Source of the DNA: Musa acuminata AAA Group
Lineage: Eukaryota; Streptophyta; Magnoliopsida; Zingiberales; Musaceae
Assembly: GCF_036884655.1 (NCBI RefSeq)
Contig: NC_088331.1
Location: 16,025,501-16,089,500, forward strand
DNA length: 64,000 nucleotides
Direction of reading: 5' to 3'
Part shown: positions 35,842 to 47,057 of the stretch, piece by piece
Layout: every line of letters starts with the position of its first letter
How positions within the stretch are numbered: position 1 is the first letter of the stretch
Program-made: the position numbers and the translations under genes
The notes under the pieces: model-generated
The model's input: the letters and a program-made list of their open reading frames with translations, nothing else
Told to the model about the DNA's origin: nothing
Databases searched by the model: none

Positions 35842-35849
35842 TATAAATA
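35842..35849 (+). promoter_or_regulatory. TATA box of young element LTR
   Basis: TATAAATA in the context GGGGCCTATAAATACCCC; the 3' LTR copy is at 42885-42892. It should define the start of R. Confidence 0.7.
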
Positions 35850-36567
35850 CCCCACCCATTCAGCACTGAAAAGATACAGACCTATACCGAAATTGTAATC
35901 TTTTCTGTGATTCTAAAGAGCTCAAAAGTGTTGTAAAGCCTTTAAGTCTCCTCCTTCTGTTCTTCAAGTTTTCAATTGTAAAGTGAGGAGAGAAAGGTCT
36001 GTAAAGGTTGTCTCCTAAACCTGTCAAAAGGAGAGAAATTGTAAGAGGGAAGTTTGGCCTTCGCCCATTGAAGGAAGGCACCTAGTTGACGTCGGCAACC
36101 TCATCGGTGGAGGAAGCCAAAAGTGGAGTAGGTCAAGGCTGACCGAACCACTCTAAATCTCTGGTTTGCGTTTACTTTCGAGCACTTTATCATTACTGCA
36201 AACCTCCCTCATCACTACTGCTCTCTGCGCTTTCACGAACAAGTTCTAAGTGCTGTTCTTCCAAATCTGCATTCAGACGTAAACTCGTATTTTCATACAT
36301 TACAGTTTACGTTTACGTTTGATTCTGCAGAACTGTTTTCCGTGTTTTTACGAACGAGCTTCCTTGCAGTTTACGCTTACATTTTAATCCTATTAATAAC
36401 TGCAATCTGTCCTCTACGATTTTACGAACGAGTTTCAACATTTAGACGTAAAACTGCATTCATACGTAAAACGGCTTTCTTCGCTCAATCATCCGATTTC
36501 AGTTCACGTTTACGTCTTAGTTTCAACTGCATACTGCCTTCTGCGAGTATACAAACGAGTTTCAAAG

Positions 36568-36875
36568 TTTAGACGTAAATCTGCGTCTAACTGCGTTTAG
36601 ACGTAAATCTGCGTTTAGACGTAAAACTGCGTTTAGACGTAAAACTGCGTTTAGACGTAAAACTACGTTTAGACGTAAATCTGCGTTTAGACGTAAAACT
36701 ACGTTTAGACGTAAAACTGCGTTTAGACGTAAATTTGCGTTTAGACGTAAATCTGCATTTAGACGTAAATCTGAGCTTAGACGCAAAACTGCGCTTAGAC
36801 GCAATCTGCGCTTAGACGCAAAACTGCGCTTAGACGCAATCTGCGCTTAGACGCAAACTGCACTTAGATACAAAC
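36568..36875 (+). repeat. 17-copy TTTAGACGTAAA minisatellite in 5' LTR (also 43611-43917)
   Basis: Units of 17-18 bp: 11 with TTTAGACGTAAA plus six CTTAGACGCAA variants, separated by (A/T)CTGCG-type spacers. It lies downstream of the TATA box, so it should be transcribed as part of R/U5. Related LTRs at 52920, 54500 and 63650 carry only single copies. The 80-codon minus-strand frame of LRLNA repeats is a shadow. Confidence 0.9.
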
Positions 36876-36996
36876 TGAGAATTTGCTTTTGCATCATAAT
36901 AGTTTTTGAACGAACGCAGCTTTTGGTTTTTAATTTATTATAAGATTTCCGCTGCACTAATTCACCCCCCCCCTCTTAGTGCTCTCGATCCTAACA

Positions 36997-37012
36997 ATTG
37001 GTATCAGAGCAA
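36997..37012 (+). promoter_or_regulatory. Primer binding site of young element
   Basis: ATTGGTATCAGAGCAA directly after the LTR, complementary to the 3' end of initiator-methionine tRNA. Confidence 0.85.
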
Positions 37013-37046
37013 GGTTAACTCTCTAAAGGATTAAAACCCAAGAGAG

Positions 37047-38628
37047 ATGGCATACGCCGGAAACCAAGAGGGGCATTCAATTACACGTCCACCCATGTTC
37101 AGTGGAACGGACTACACTTACTGGAAGACCCGAATGAGGATCTTTCTTATTTCTATGGATTTTGAACTGTGGAACCTTGTTGAAAATGGATTTTCAAAAT
37201 CTTCTCTTCCAATGATCGATTGGAACGATTTGGAGAAGAAAGCTTTCGCTCTTAATGCAAAGGCTATGAATGCCTTATTTTGCGCACTTGATAAAAACGA
37301 GTTTAATCGTGTTTTAACTTGCGAAACTGCTTTTGATATTTGGCACACACTTGAAGTGACCCACGAGGGCACAAGTAGAGTGAAAGAGTCAAATTAATCT
37401 GTTGCTGCATTCTTTTGAACTTTTCCGAATGAAACCGAGTGAAACCATTGGCGACATGTTTACCCGTTTCACGGATGTCGTCAACGGTCTAAAAGGACTC
37501 GGAAAGAGCTTTTCGGATTTTGAGCTTGTTAATAAGATACTAAGATCCCTTCCTAAGAGTTGGGATCCTAAAGTCACCGCCATTCAAGAGGCAAAAGATC
37601 TGCAAAATTTCCCTCTTGAAGAACTAATCGGGTCATTAATGACCTACGAAATGACCTGCAAAGCTCATGAAGAGCAAGAAGACATCCTTCCAAAGAACAG
37701 GAAGGATATGGCACTTAAAACTTCTGAATGCCACTTGAGAGAAAACTCAAGTGATGAGGATTGTGACGATGACTTGGCACTTTTTACAAGAAAGTTTAAG
37801 AAATTCTTCAAAAGAAACAAGTTTAAAAACGATGTGAAAAATAAACTTGAACCTAAGAAGGACCAAGTGATCTGCTATGAATGTAAAAAGCCGGGACATT
37901 ACAAAAGTGATTGTCCCCAAGTCAAGAAAAGAACAACAAAGAAGAAGGCGCTCCAAGCAACATGGGATGATTCGAGCGCATCCGAGGAAGAAGAATCCAA
38001 CACCGAGCAAGTTGCTCATTACGCCTTTATGGCCATCGAAGAGGAGGTAACGGATTTATTAGATGCTGATTTATCTTTCGATGAATTATTAAATGCCTTC
38101 CATGATTTATTTGATGAATGCAAAGTTATAAATAGAAAATACAAGTTGCTAAAAAGGGTACATGATAATCTTACTTGTGAGTTTGATAAGTTAAAAGTCG
38201 AACATCATGATAGTTTAAACTCATGTATCAAATGTCATGATTTAGAAACTATACAAAAAGAAAACTTGCTGCTTAAGGACACCTTGAAGAAATTCGAGGT
38301 TGGTAGCAAGTCATTAAACATGATCCTTACAAACAAGGATCATGCTCCCAAAAGAAGTGGGATTGGATTTGTGAGGAGTCCTCACCGAAATCCAACTACC
38401 TTTGTAAAAGGTCCCATCTTACACGTTCAACACCAAACCAAGTGCAACTTTTGTTGCAAATCTGGACACAAGACACATTGTTGTCCATTCAAGAAAATAA
38501 GTCCAAACAAATTAATTTGGGTTCCTAAAGGAACCATGATAAACTCTATGCAACATGATAGAAAATGTAGATCTATTTATGAGGCACCCAAAAGCAAATG
38601 GATTCCTAAAGATCATCTGTTCCTATAA
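37047..38628 (+). pseudogene. Gag of young Sirevirus-like element, one frameshift
   Basis: Would form the particle carrying the element's RNA. Start ATG 37047 (MAYAGNQEGHS). The N-terminal UBN2-like domain includes YWKTRMRIFLIS and LWNLVENGF. The frame breaks at about 37395: comparison with the old copy (34187-34196) shows two bases missing, and the reading resumes at 37402 to a stop at 38626. Two zinc knuckles are intact: CYECKKPGHYKSDC (37873-37914) and CNFCCKSGHKTHCC (38443-38484). A Lys-rich stretch precedes the first, and acidic and coiled-coil-like segments lie between them. Gag ends just where protease would start in a complete element. Confidence 0.85.
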
Positions 38629-39380
38629 AAACATTGAAAGTCTAGGCCGGAGCAAGAAATAATGTTCTGCTCCTTGACTCTCAATGATCATAAAATCAAA
38701 AAGGAACTCGCAACGCTTAAGTAACAAGTGGAAGCTATGAAATCACAAATACGATACAATTAGAAACATATGATATCCAAATTCACATACCCCTGATCTT
38801 CAAAACCTGTTCATCTACGAATTAATTCTTGTAGAAACTAAACATGTCATAAAAGGGACACCAAACAAACATTCGTATGCACGTTAAAAGATCTATCTTA
38901 CAAAGAGCTTCTTTCTTAAATAAAAACTCATACGAAATCATGTAACAAACATCAATTGCTCTGAAACTCTCCTCAAGGCAAAGGCTCCCTAAATCAAAAA
39001 CATCCTAAGTGCTCACCTGCTGCAGGCGGTGGCACCTCTCCAGCTGGCGGTTGCACCTCCAGCCATCACGGGTTGCCAGAGGTTGCACCGCTCCAGCCAG
39101 AGGTGCAACCGCCAGCAGTTCTGCCCTCTAAAATCACGCTAGGGCCGGCTAAGGAACCGACCCCAACTCACCCCCATTCCCTCCTCTACTCTTCCAAGAC
39201 TCCTCCACTCCCACTTCACTCCTCTAAGCCTTCCAAATACCTCCCATTTCGGAGCAAAACATCAAGAATCCTTCCTTCTCTTGAAGATTTCACAAAGGTA
39301 CTCTCTAAGAAGCTCTTAAAATTCTGTTTTGTTCTTCATTTACTTTAGCTCATCATCATCCCTCTAAAACAACAGTAGTA
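38629..39380 (+). other. Non-coding spacer with LTR-like GGTTGCACC motif before ORF2
   Basis: No pol. At 39024-39118 the words GGCGGTGGCACCTCTCCAG, GGCGGTTGCACCTCC and AGGTGCAACCGCC appear, the same motifs as in the LTR arrays. A C/T-rich leader-like stretch (39160-39290) follows. A GT...AG pair (39298-39347) is too short to be a convincing intron. The 91-codon frame at 39073-39348 has no recognised domain. Confidence 0.6.
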
Positions 39381-40496
39381 ATGGGATCTAGAAGATCCTC
39401 AAGGGACAAGGGAAAGAGGAGAGTAGTAGAAGAGTTTGATCTCACTCTTTTTGATTCCAAAAACCATGCTGAAAAATTTCTCTCCTTCGAACTAAGAAGC
39501 ATTAATAAGGGAAAATATGTAGATCTGAATGAACTAAGAGATGTAGAGACTATCCATTGGTTTGCAAACCTTAATCTACTTCCCATTTTGCAGATCAACG
39601 AACCCATTTATCCTAGACTGGTTAGATTGTTTTATAACAACATGCAAAAAGATGATGAAGAAAGGATATCAACCTATCTCTTAGGACAACACATTTCAAT
39701 CACTGATAGATTCATTTGTGATATGATAGGTATTCCCATGAAAAGCATAGGACTTTACTTCAGAGGATCATGGGATGAAAAAACTATTGAAACATCCTAC
39801 GTTGAAGCCTTAGGAACAATCCTTGCCAATCCTAACGTAGAATCTATTCCTAAAAGTTGTGAACATCTAATGCCCTTTAACACTAAGATACTTCATCATA
39901 TCATGACTAGTATAATTCTTCCTAAGCAATACCATCATGATGAAGTGAGTCAATTGGAATTAGGAATTATGTACCTAATTATGAAAGAACGTGACATTTG
40001 TCTTGGCTATCTGATCCAACAAAACATGTTGGAATTATCTACGAAAGATATGATGCTCCCATATGGTGGAATTATTACTAGAATAATGAAAGCTTACGAC
40101 ATTCAAATACCACTAGAAGAAGAAGTAATGAAATCAGATAGATACAGCATAATAAACAAAAATCTACTTCACCGACTAAGATGTCACTATAGAAACGGCA
40201 ACTGGGTTAGAATGCCTAGAAGAACTAATCCCCCTGAACCTGAACCTGAACCAGAGCCGGAAACCCCAGTCTTTAGGAGTACCCACTCTCCTCCAATCTG
40301 TCCCTTTGAGGAAACACATCCAGTTGAGCAAACTCACACATCATCCATCGAAGATATCGGGATTCGGATGGACCGATTTGAGCAACGACAAGAACGGCTT
40401 GAACTTCGACAAGATCAAATCCTAACCGAGCTACAACAAATCCATCGACAATTTGACTCTTTATTTAGGCACTTTAATCTTCCACCTCATGAATAA
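39381..40496 (+). CDS. ORF2 of young element: 'putative plant transposon protein'-like, 371 aa
   Basis: Intact frame. No catalytic motif for protease, integrase or polymerase is seen. The block INEPIYPRLVRLFYNNM, then YLLGQHISITDRFICDMIGIP, resembles the domain annotated as 'putative plant transposon protein' (Transposase_32-type), which occurs in many plant non-autonomous elements and has no proven function. Basic N-terminus (SRRSSRDKGKRR), Pro-Glu run EPEPEPEPE (about residues 284-293), and a C-terminal Glu/Arg/Gln-rich coiled-coil candidate (about 320-365). No signal peptide or membrane segment was noticed. It sits where pol or the Sirevirus env-like ORF would be. It may be a captured host gene or a domesticated accessory protein. 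Confidence 0.75.
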   Translation: MGSRRSSRDKGKRRVVEEFDLTLFDSKNHAEKFLSFELRSINKGKYVDLNELRDVETIHWFANLNLLPILQINEPIYPRLVRLFYNNMQKDDEERISTYLLGQHISITDRFICDMIGIPMKSIGLYFRGSWDEKTIETSYVEALGTILANPNVESIPKSCEHLMPFNTKILHHIMTSIILPKQYHHDEVSQLELGIMYLIMKERDICLGYLIQQNMLELSTKDMMLPYGGIITRIMKAYDIQIPLEEEVMKSDRYSIINKNLLHRLRCHYRNGNWVRMPRRTNPPEPEPEPEPETPVFRSTHSPPICPFEETHPVEQTHTSSIEDIGIRMDRFEQRQERLELRQDQILTELQQIHRQFDSLFRHFNLPPHE

Positions 40497-41717
40497 GCTT
40501 GTATAAACATCTGATGTTTTTGATATGACATGTTGTAAACTCCTTATGTTATTCATGAAGGACTTTGTCTTTATGGTTACCTGATATGCTGTACATATGT
40601 TACCCTGATATGGTTATCTTTGTCTGTGTAAGCATATTTGCAAACATCTCTTGTTGTTTATCTCGGTTTTTGCACTGAAACTAAAAAGGTTTAAAAGCCT
40701 ATGCCTTGAAAATATGAAGCAACATACCAATGTAAGTTGATAAGTCAGCAGTATGACATTGATATGGTAGCTATTGCTAATATGATTGCTATCATGCCAT
40801 GTATCAAACAAAAATTTGCATCATACGAGCTGATATCTTACCATGTGATGCAATGCTACACTTGCTGAAATAAAAATCCTGCTATGCAATATGATATAAT
40901 GCTGCACTTGAAATAATTGTGTTACTACATCAAAATTATTTTTCGGATGTTATTACTATTACATGCCTTGACAAACGCTTGATCAAATAACATGTTGCAA
41001 ATTATGTGACAAATATTTTTAACCAAATGCATGTAAGAAGTTCATTTTTCAGGTTGTATGCTAAAAATGGGATGTTCCCGTACACTCTTATGAAAACTCC
41101 TTGGAAAATGACTTTCCTCCGTCAAGCAAAAACAATAAAGTGATATATGTGTCATGACTTCCTTTATATGCTTGATAATGCTATCATGCTTTTTGTTGAT
41201 GACAAAGGGGGAGAAAAATATGAATTGATAAACACTATGTCATAGCTGAACTGCCATAATCATATCTATGTCATAGTTACAAATACTTGAGTGATGCCAT
41301 AAACAATGTTATGCCATCCTTGCATCACCAAGAGATATGTGAACATGTACTATAGTTTGCATCATATCTTGATTTGATATTGTGAAGAAAATACAAACTT
41401 ACTAGAAAATCTCAAATGTGAGCATCATGTAAAAAGTCCTTCGTAGCTTTATATGATTACATGATGAATGGTTACAAACACTATCATACAAACTTGATGA
41501 TGTATGTCATGCCTTGACATAATTCTTGAAGAGATACATCATGATAGGCATCATGATGGGAGCATTGATAAGTTTAACTGATCTAACTTATCAATACGTC
41601 ACTTGAATTCTTAGGTCTTGAATTCAAGGTTGACTTATCTCAACTATGGCATATAGATAGGGGGAGTTAAGGACAACTCCTTTATCAATTGATTGTCATC
41701 ATCAAAAAGGGGGAGAT
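40497..41717 (+). other. Non-coding 3' internal region of young element
   Basis: AT-rich with many ATGC/CATGATA words and no gene. GACAAAGGGGGAG at 41201-41213 duplicates the polypurine tract at the LTR (41704-41717). Repeated purine tracts in a long 3' non-coding region are a known Sirevirus trait. Confidence 0.7.
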
Positions 41718-44038
41718 TGTTGAATCTCGGATTTTGATGATGAAGTCAATTGTCATTTGTTATCTAATCTATGTGTTGAGATAAGTGTGCAGGATTAACT
41801 ACGATGAGAGTAAGACAAGCAGCAGGAGTTGCGCCGGAGTCAAGATCATGATCACGTTGGGAGTTCGAGAGTTCGACGGAAGTTCGGACGGTCGTCGGAG
41901 GTTCAGAGAGAACAGATCCGAGAAGTCCAGAAGCTTGCCAAGCGAAGCTCGTCGGAACTCGCCAAGTGGATCGTCGCAAAGTCCAGGAGTATGCCGGATG
42001 TCCGCAGAAGGATCACCGAGGGTTATCGGTTGATCGACGGAAGTTGGCAGGAAACTCGCCGGAAGAAGCGATTGACGCATCGGAGCAAGCTGCAGAAGTT
42101 GTCTTAGAGATAATCGTAGTTAGCACGATGATTAAGCATGAAAATGGGAGGTGATCCCATTAGCTTAATCTTGGGGCAATTGGGCCCCTGAAAAGATTCA
42201 AAGTGGGTCGAATGGAGTGAACCATTCGGACCCTGATTGCACCAGGAGGTGCAACCGCCCCAGCCAGGAGGTGCAACCGCCTGGGCTGTGGGGTTGAGAG
42301 GTGCAACCGCCCCAGCCAGGAGGTGCAACCGCCTGGGCTGTGGGGCTGGGAGGTGCAACCGCCCCAGCCAGGAGGTGCAACCGCCAGGGCTGCACGGCTG
42401 GGAGGTGCAACCGCCCCAGCCAAGAGGTTGCACCGCCAGAGCTCAAGTTCCGAGCTCTGCCAGGCGATGCAACCACCAAGCTCAGTCTTCGAGCTTTGGC
42501 AGAGAGGTGCATCGGCCTGAGCTCAGTCTCGAGCTCTGCCAGGTGATGCATTCACCAAGCTCAGTCTTCGAGCTCTGGCAGAGAGGTGGATCAGCCTGAG
42601 CTCAGCTTGGAGCTCTGCCAGGTGATGCAACCACCGAGCTCTGTTTCGAGCTCTGCCAGGTGATGCAATCACCAAGCTCAGTCTTCGAGCTCTGCCAGGT
42701 GATGCAACCATCGAGCTCAGTCTTCGAGCTCTGGCAGAGAGGAGCAATCGGCAGAGCTCAGTCTTCGAGCTCTGCCAGGCGGTGCCACCTCTCCAGTCGA
42801 GAGGTGCAACCGCCTGATCCCAGAAATTCTGGGATTTGATCGATTTGATCGTTTTGAGCTCGAATTTTGAATTGGGTTGGGGCCTATAAATACCCCACCC
42901 ATTCAGCACTGAAAAGATACAGACCTATACCGAAATTGTAATCTTTTCTGTGATTCTAAAGAGCTCAAAAGTGTTGTAAAGCCTTTAAGTCTCCTCCTTC
43001 TGTTCTTCAAGTTTTCAATTGTAAAGTGAGGAGAGAAAGGTCTGTAAAGGTTGTCTCCTAAACCTGTCAAAAGGAGAGAAATTGTAAGAGGGAAGTTTGG
43101 CCTTCGCCCATTGAAGGAAGGCACCTAGTTGACGTCGGCAACCTCATCGGTGGAGGAAGCCAAAAGTGGAGTAGGTCAAGGCTGACCGAACCACTCTAAA
43201 TCTCTGGTTTGCGTTTACTTTCGAGCACTTTATCATTACTGCAAACCTCCCTCATCACTACTGCTCTCTGCGCTTTCACGAACAAGTTCTAAGTGCTGTT
43301 CTTCCAAATCTGCATTCAGACGTAAACTCGTATTTTCATACATTACAGTTTACGTTTACGTTTGATTCTGCAGAACTGTTTTCCGTGTTTTTACGAACGA
43401 GCTTCCTTGCAGTTTACGCTTACATTTTAATCCTATTAATAACTGCAATCTGTCCTCTACGATTTTACGAACGAGTTTCAACATTTAGACGTAAAACTGC
43501 ATTCATACGTAAAACGGCTTTCTTCGCTCAATCATCCGATTTCAGTTCACGTTTACGTCTTAGTTTCAACTGCATACTGCCTTCTGCGAGTATACAAACG
43601 AGTTTCAAAGTTTAGACGTAAATCTGCGTCTAACTGCGTTTAGACGTAAATCTGCGTTTAGACGTAAAACTGCGTTTAGACGTAAAACTGCGTTTAGACG
43701 TAAAACTACGTTTAGACGTAAATCTGCGTTTAGACGTAAAACTACGTTTAGACGTAAAACTGCGTTTAGACGTAAATTTGCGTTTAGACGTAAATCTGCA
43801 TTTAGACGTAAATCTGAGCTTAGATGCAAAACTGCGCTTAGACGCAATCTGCGCTTAGACGCAAAACTGCGCTTAGACGCAATCTGCGCTTAGACGCAAA
43901 CTGCACTTAGATACAAACTGAGAATTTGCTTTTGCATCATAATAGTTTTTGAACGAACGCAGCTTTTGGTTTTTAATTTATTATAAGATTTCCGCTGCAC
44001 TAATTCACCCCCCCCTCTTAGTGCTCTCGATCCTAACA
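41718..44038 (+). repeat. 3' LTR of the young element (2,321 bp)
   Basis: Nearly identical to 34675-36996, one C shorter in the poly-C near its end. It is preceded by the polypurine tract at 41704-41717. Confidence 0.95.
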
Positions 44039-44043
44039 GGATG
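44039..44043. repeat. Target site duplication GGATG (right)
   Basis: Matches 34670-34674; the old gag frame continues after it. Confidence 0.9.
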
Positions 44044-46398
44044 AATCAAGCTCCTCTAAAAACAAGGAGAAAATCAACAAAGACGATGTGGCAAACTACA
44101 CCTTAATGGCTTTCGACATTGAGATAATCAAAACGCCTTTAGTTTATTTTGAAATTACATAATGCTTTTCATGACTTATTTTTAATTTAGTTTAATTTAG
44201 TTTAAGAAAATTAAATTTTTTTTTTGAATTGCATGTTTAATGAATATGTAAAAATAAAATTGGATCATGCTTACCTTTCTAATGATTTTAAAAATAATCA
44301 TGAAAATACATATTTTATGATAAAAAAACAAAAAGATTTTGATTAAAAATACTTTAAGTTTTATGAAATAATGTAATGATGCATAATGATTATGCTTAAC
44401 AAATTTCGAAATTATGCATGATGATTCTTAAAATTTATGGATTAATATTTTTACAGTAATGAAAGTGGCTTATTGATCTTTGACGTAAAAATCTTGCACT
44501 TTTGGTTTTAAATGTTGATGCATTTTTTTTTTAGCATGAATGAAATAAATCACATGAATTGAAACAACTAAAAAGAGAAAAGGCTTCTCCTTGAAAAATT
44601 TATTTTTCCTACTTATCGATTTTTCCAAAAAGGAGATTAATGAATCTATTTATATCAATTTTATGAATCTCTTGGACCATGAAAATTATTTTGATGAGTT
44701 AAATTTGAATGACCCTAAATCATCATCTTGATTCCTTGATATTTACAAATTAAGATTTAATATGAATCAAGATTTTTCATTAATCGTTCTCCTACGATTG
44801 TACTTGGTATTTTCTTAAGAGGAGATTTTCTAAATGAATCATGATTCTTCTTATGAGTTCTTGGATTTATTACTTGATGTTTTTTTTTAAGATATCTTCC
44901 TTGTACACCTATAAATTTTTGGGATTTAAGAAAGAATCATGTTTGATGTTATCATGCCTAATAAATTTATTTTTGTATAAATCCTTCTATTCATCACCCA
45001 ATTAATTTTTCTTGATGAAGGAAGAATTATTTTTTTAGATGAACACTTGCAAGGATTTAATTTCACATGTATATCTTGATCCTTGTGAAAAATGAAGCTT
45101 GATTTTATCATTTTGAATGTGATAAAATGAAATTATACATGAAATACTCATGAATTTATTTTGATGCATACAAAAGAAGAGATGTTAAAAATCATGACTT
45201 GATCTTTCATTTTTGATGATCGAAATGATTGAAATATTTTACACTATTTTGTTTTTTCCTTATTTCTTTCTTATTTACAATAATAAAAGAGGGAAAAGTT
45301 ATGATCATGCATGGTAGGATATAATTTGACAAAATTAATACCATCATGGTTTGAAATACTATGATTTGTGGCTAATATTGATGTAATTATAAATGATGAT
45401 TCGGAATCATACATTTTATATTTTAGAAATATACATGATGATTTGAGACTATGCATGATATACTTCAACTTATGATAATGATGCATGCAATAATGAAATA
45501 TTCATGATGAAAAATTATTTTGATATTCACATCTTGCTTTTTTTTTATTTTTGTTATCTTACCTTTATCATAATTTAAAAATTGATGTAAAGGATCTTCC
45601 CTTCTTTTTGACAATGACAAAGGGGGAGCAAAAATTTCTAGCGTGCACATCATGAAAATAGGCAAACTTGTTATCTTGCACAAGTCAAAAAGATACAAAA
45701 ATATGTTAGCTTGCTCATCTCAAAAGAGAAGTAAAGATTGCTAACTTGCATATTTCTAATACCAAAAGTGCTATCTTGCCTATCTCAAGATGCAAAATAT
45801 GCTAACTTGCACTTTACAACAGAAGCAAAATTGCTAACTCAAACATTACAAAGAAAGCAAAAATTTGCTTGCAACTTGCATATTTCAAGAAGCAAGAGTT
45901 ACTTTCTTGAATATCTCTAATTTGCTAGTTAGCATAATGTAGAACTTGCTATCTTGAACATTATAAAGAAATGTTATCTTGCACATCACAAAGAAAAGCA
46001 AATATGCTAATTTACACGTCTTTAAATTTGCTAACTTGTATGTTGTAAAACTTGCATATCTAAAACTTGATAGCTTGAATGTTCTAAGCATGATGTAACA
46101 CTTACTAAATTTTCTAGCTTGAAATTGCATGATGATAAAACTTGATATTATATTTTTCATGCAATGAGTTGAACTTATATTCCAAACACATAAATAGTTG
46201 GACTTCTCCTTTTTGTTGATGATAAAGGAGAAGAATTATGTTGATGTCATGCATAATTTGATTATGACATGTTGCCTGGATTTTTGAATCCAAGAGTTTC
46301 TATCAATATGGCATATTGATAAGGTGAGTTTGTTTAAACTTTGGGAGTTATGGTTAACTCCATCATCAATTGGTTGTTATCATCAAAAAGAGAGAGAT
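44044..46398 (+). other. Remaining interior of old Sirevirus-like element
   Basis: Begins with the last recognisable gag codons (44044-44130), then AT-rich non-coding DNA. GACAAAGGGGGAG at 45616-45628, a second decayed purine tract at about 46210-46232 and a third (AAAAAGAGAGAGAT) next to the 3' LTR. Between about 45650 and 46130 a loose repeat of GCTAACTTGCA / CAAAAGCAAAA words recurs. No pol or ORF2 was seen. Confidence 0.6.
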
Positions 46399-47057
46399 TA
46401 TTGAATCTCTTATTTTAATGATGAAACCAATTAATAATTATTTATATTTTAATCTGTATTTTGAGTGACGGAGGATGCTTCAATCAGGATGAGATAATTA
46501 AAGTAGGAAGAATCATGTTGTGTTAGAGGAAAACATGTCAGAAGATTGGACATCGGGCCGGAGGATCGGTCGACGTATCGATAGAAGGCTTCGGTCCATG
46601 GATTCGGGCATCGGGCCAAGAAGAGCAGATATTGCGCCAATGATATCAGAGTTGCGGAGTCAACTGACCGATTGGGCAATAGGCCATAAGAGAGGATGAT
46701 ACGTCGAAGAATCGGACGAAGTGTTGAGGGACCAATGACATGCCGGACAACTTGATTAATGCTTAGTATTAATTGTCTAGATCGAAGTGTATTTTACATG
46801 TGCAAGATTAACTACGATAGCAAGACATGAAGTAAAATGAAATCCTAAAGTCAAAGACGCGACTTCGTTGAGAGTTCGAGAGTTCGTCGGAAGTCCATAT
46901 GTTCATCGGAAGTTCTGGCGAAACTAGTCGAGATGTCTCAGAGCTTGCCAGAGAAGCTCATCGAAACTCGCCAAGAAGATTATCGTGAAGTCCAAGAGAT
47001 TGCTGGGAGTCTGCCGGAATATTGCCGAGAGATCGTTGGAAGTTCATCATAAGATTA
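46399..47057 (+). repeat. 3' LTR of old Sirevirus-like element, 3' truncated
   Basis: Starts TATTGAATCTC (TG changed to TA) after the decayed purine tract. It follows the order of the young LTR for about 650 bp and stops where minus-strand copia pol begins. Confidence 0.7.

Larger units (their letters stand above)
34675..36996 (+). repeat. 5' LTR of the young element (2,322 bp)
   Basis: TGTTGAATC...ATCCTAACA. Contains three tandem arrays and a TATAAATA (35842-35849). Differs from 41718-44038 at a handful of bases. Confidence 0.95.
34675..44038 (+). mobile_element. Young non-autonomous Sirevirus-like LTR retrotransposon
   Basis: 9,364 bp with LTRs of 2,322 and 2,321 bp that differ at only about six places by eye (including one C in a poly-C run), so insertion was recent. 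Initiator-Met primer site after the 5' LTR and polypurine tract AAAAAGGGGGAGAT before the 3' LTR. The internal 4.7 kb encodes gag (with a frameshift) and a second 371-codon ORF, then about 1.2 kb of non-coding DNA with an extra GACAAAGGGGGAG (41201-41213). No protease, integrase, reverse transcriptase or RNase H is present. Gag type, long LTRs and repeated purine tracts fit the Sirevirus branch of copia. It must be mobilised in trans. Confidence 0.9.
32880..47057 (+). mobile_element. Old Sirevirus-like element, split by the young element
   Basis: Truncated 5' LTR (about 32880-33787), primer site, gag start (33840-34674), then the young element (34675-44038 plus GGATG), rest of gag and non-coding internal DNA (44044-46398), and truncated 3' LTR (46399-about 47057). 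Gag similarity continues across the insertion. No pol is visible in either half, so this copy too is probably a non-autonomous or deleted derivative. An internal GACAAAGGGGGAG lies at 45616-45628, as in Sireviruses. Confidence 0.75.

Noticed and set aside
36562..36804. 80-codon minus-strand LRLNA-repeat peptide (also 43605-43847)
   Set aside because: Produced by an 18-bp tandem repeat in frame; no independent support for coding.
36568..36875. Possible CRISPR-like array
   Set aside because: Units are contiguous without unique spacers, and the DNA is a eukaryotic LTR.
39298..39347. Possible intron in the ORF2 leader
   Set aside because: A GT...AG pair spans only 50 bp, below usual plant intron length, with no branch-point or polypyrimidine support.
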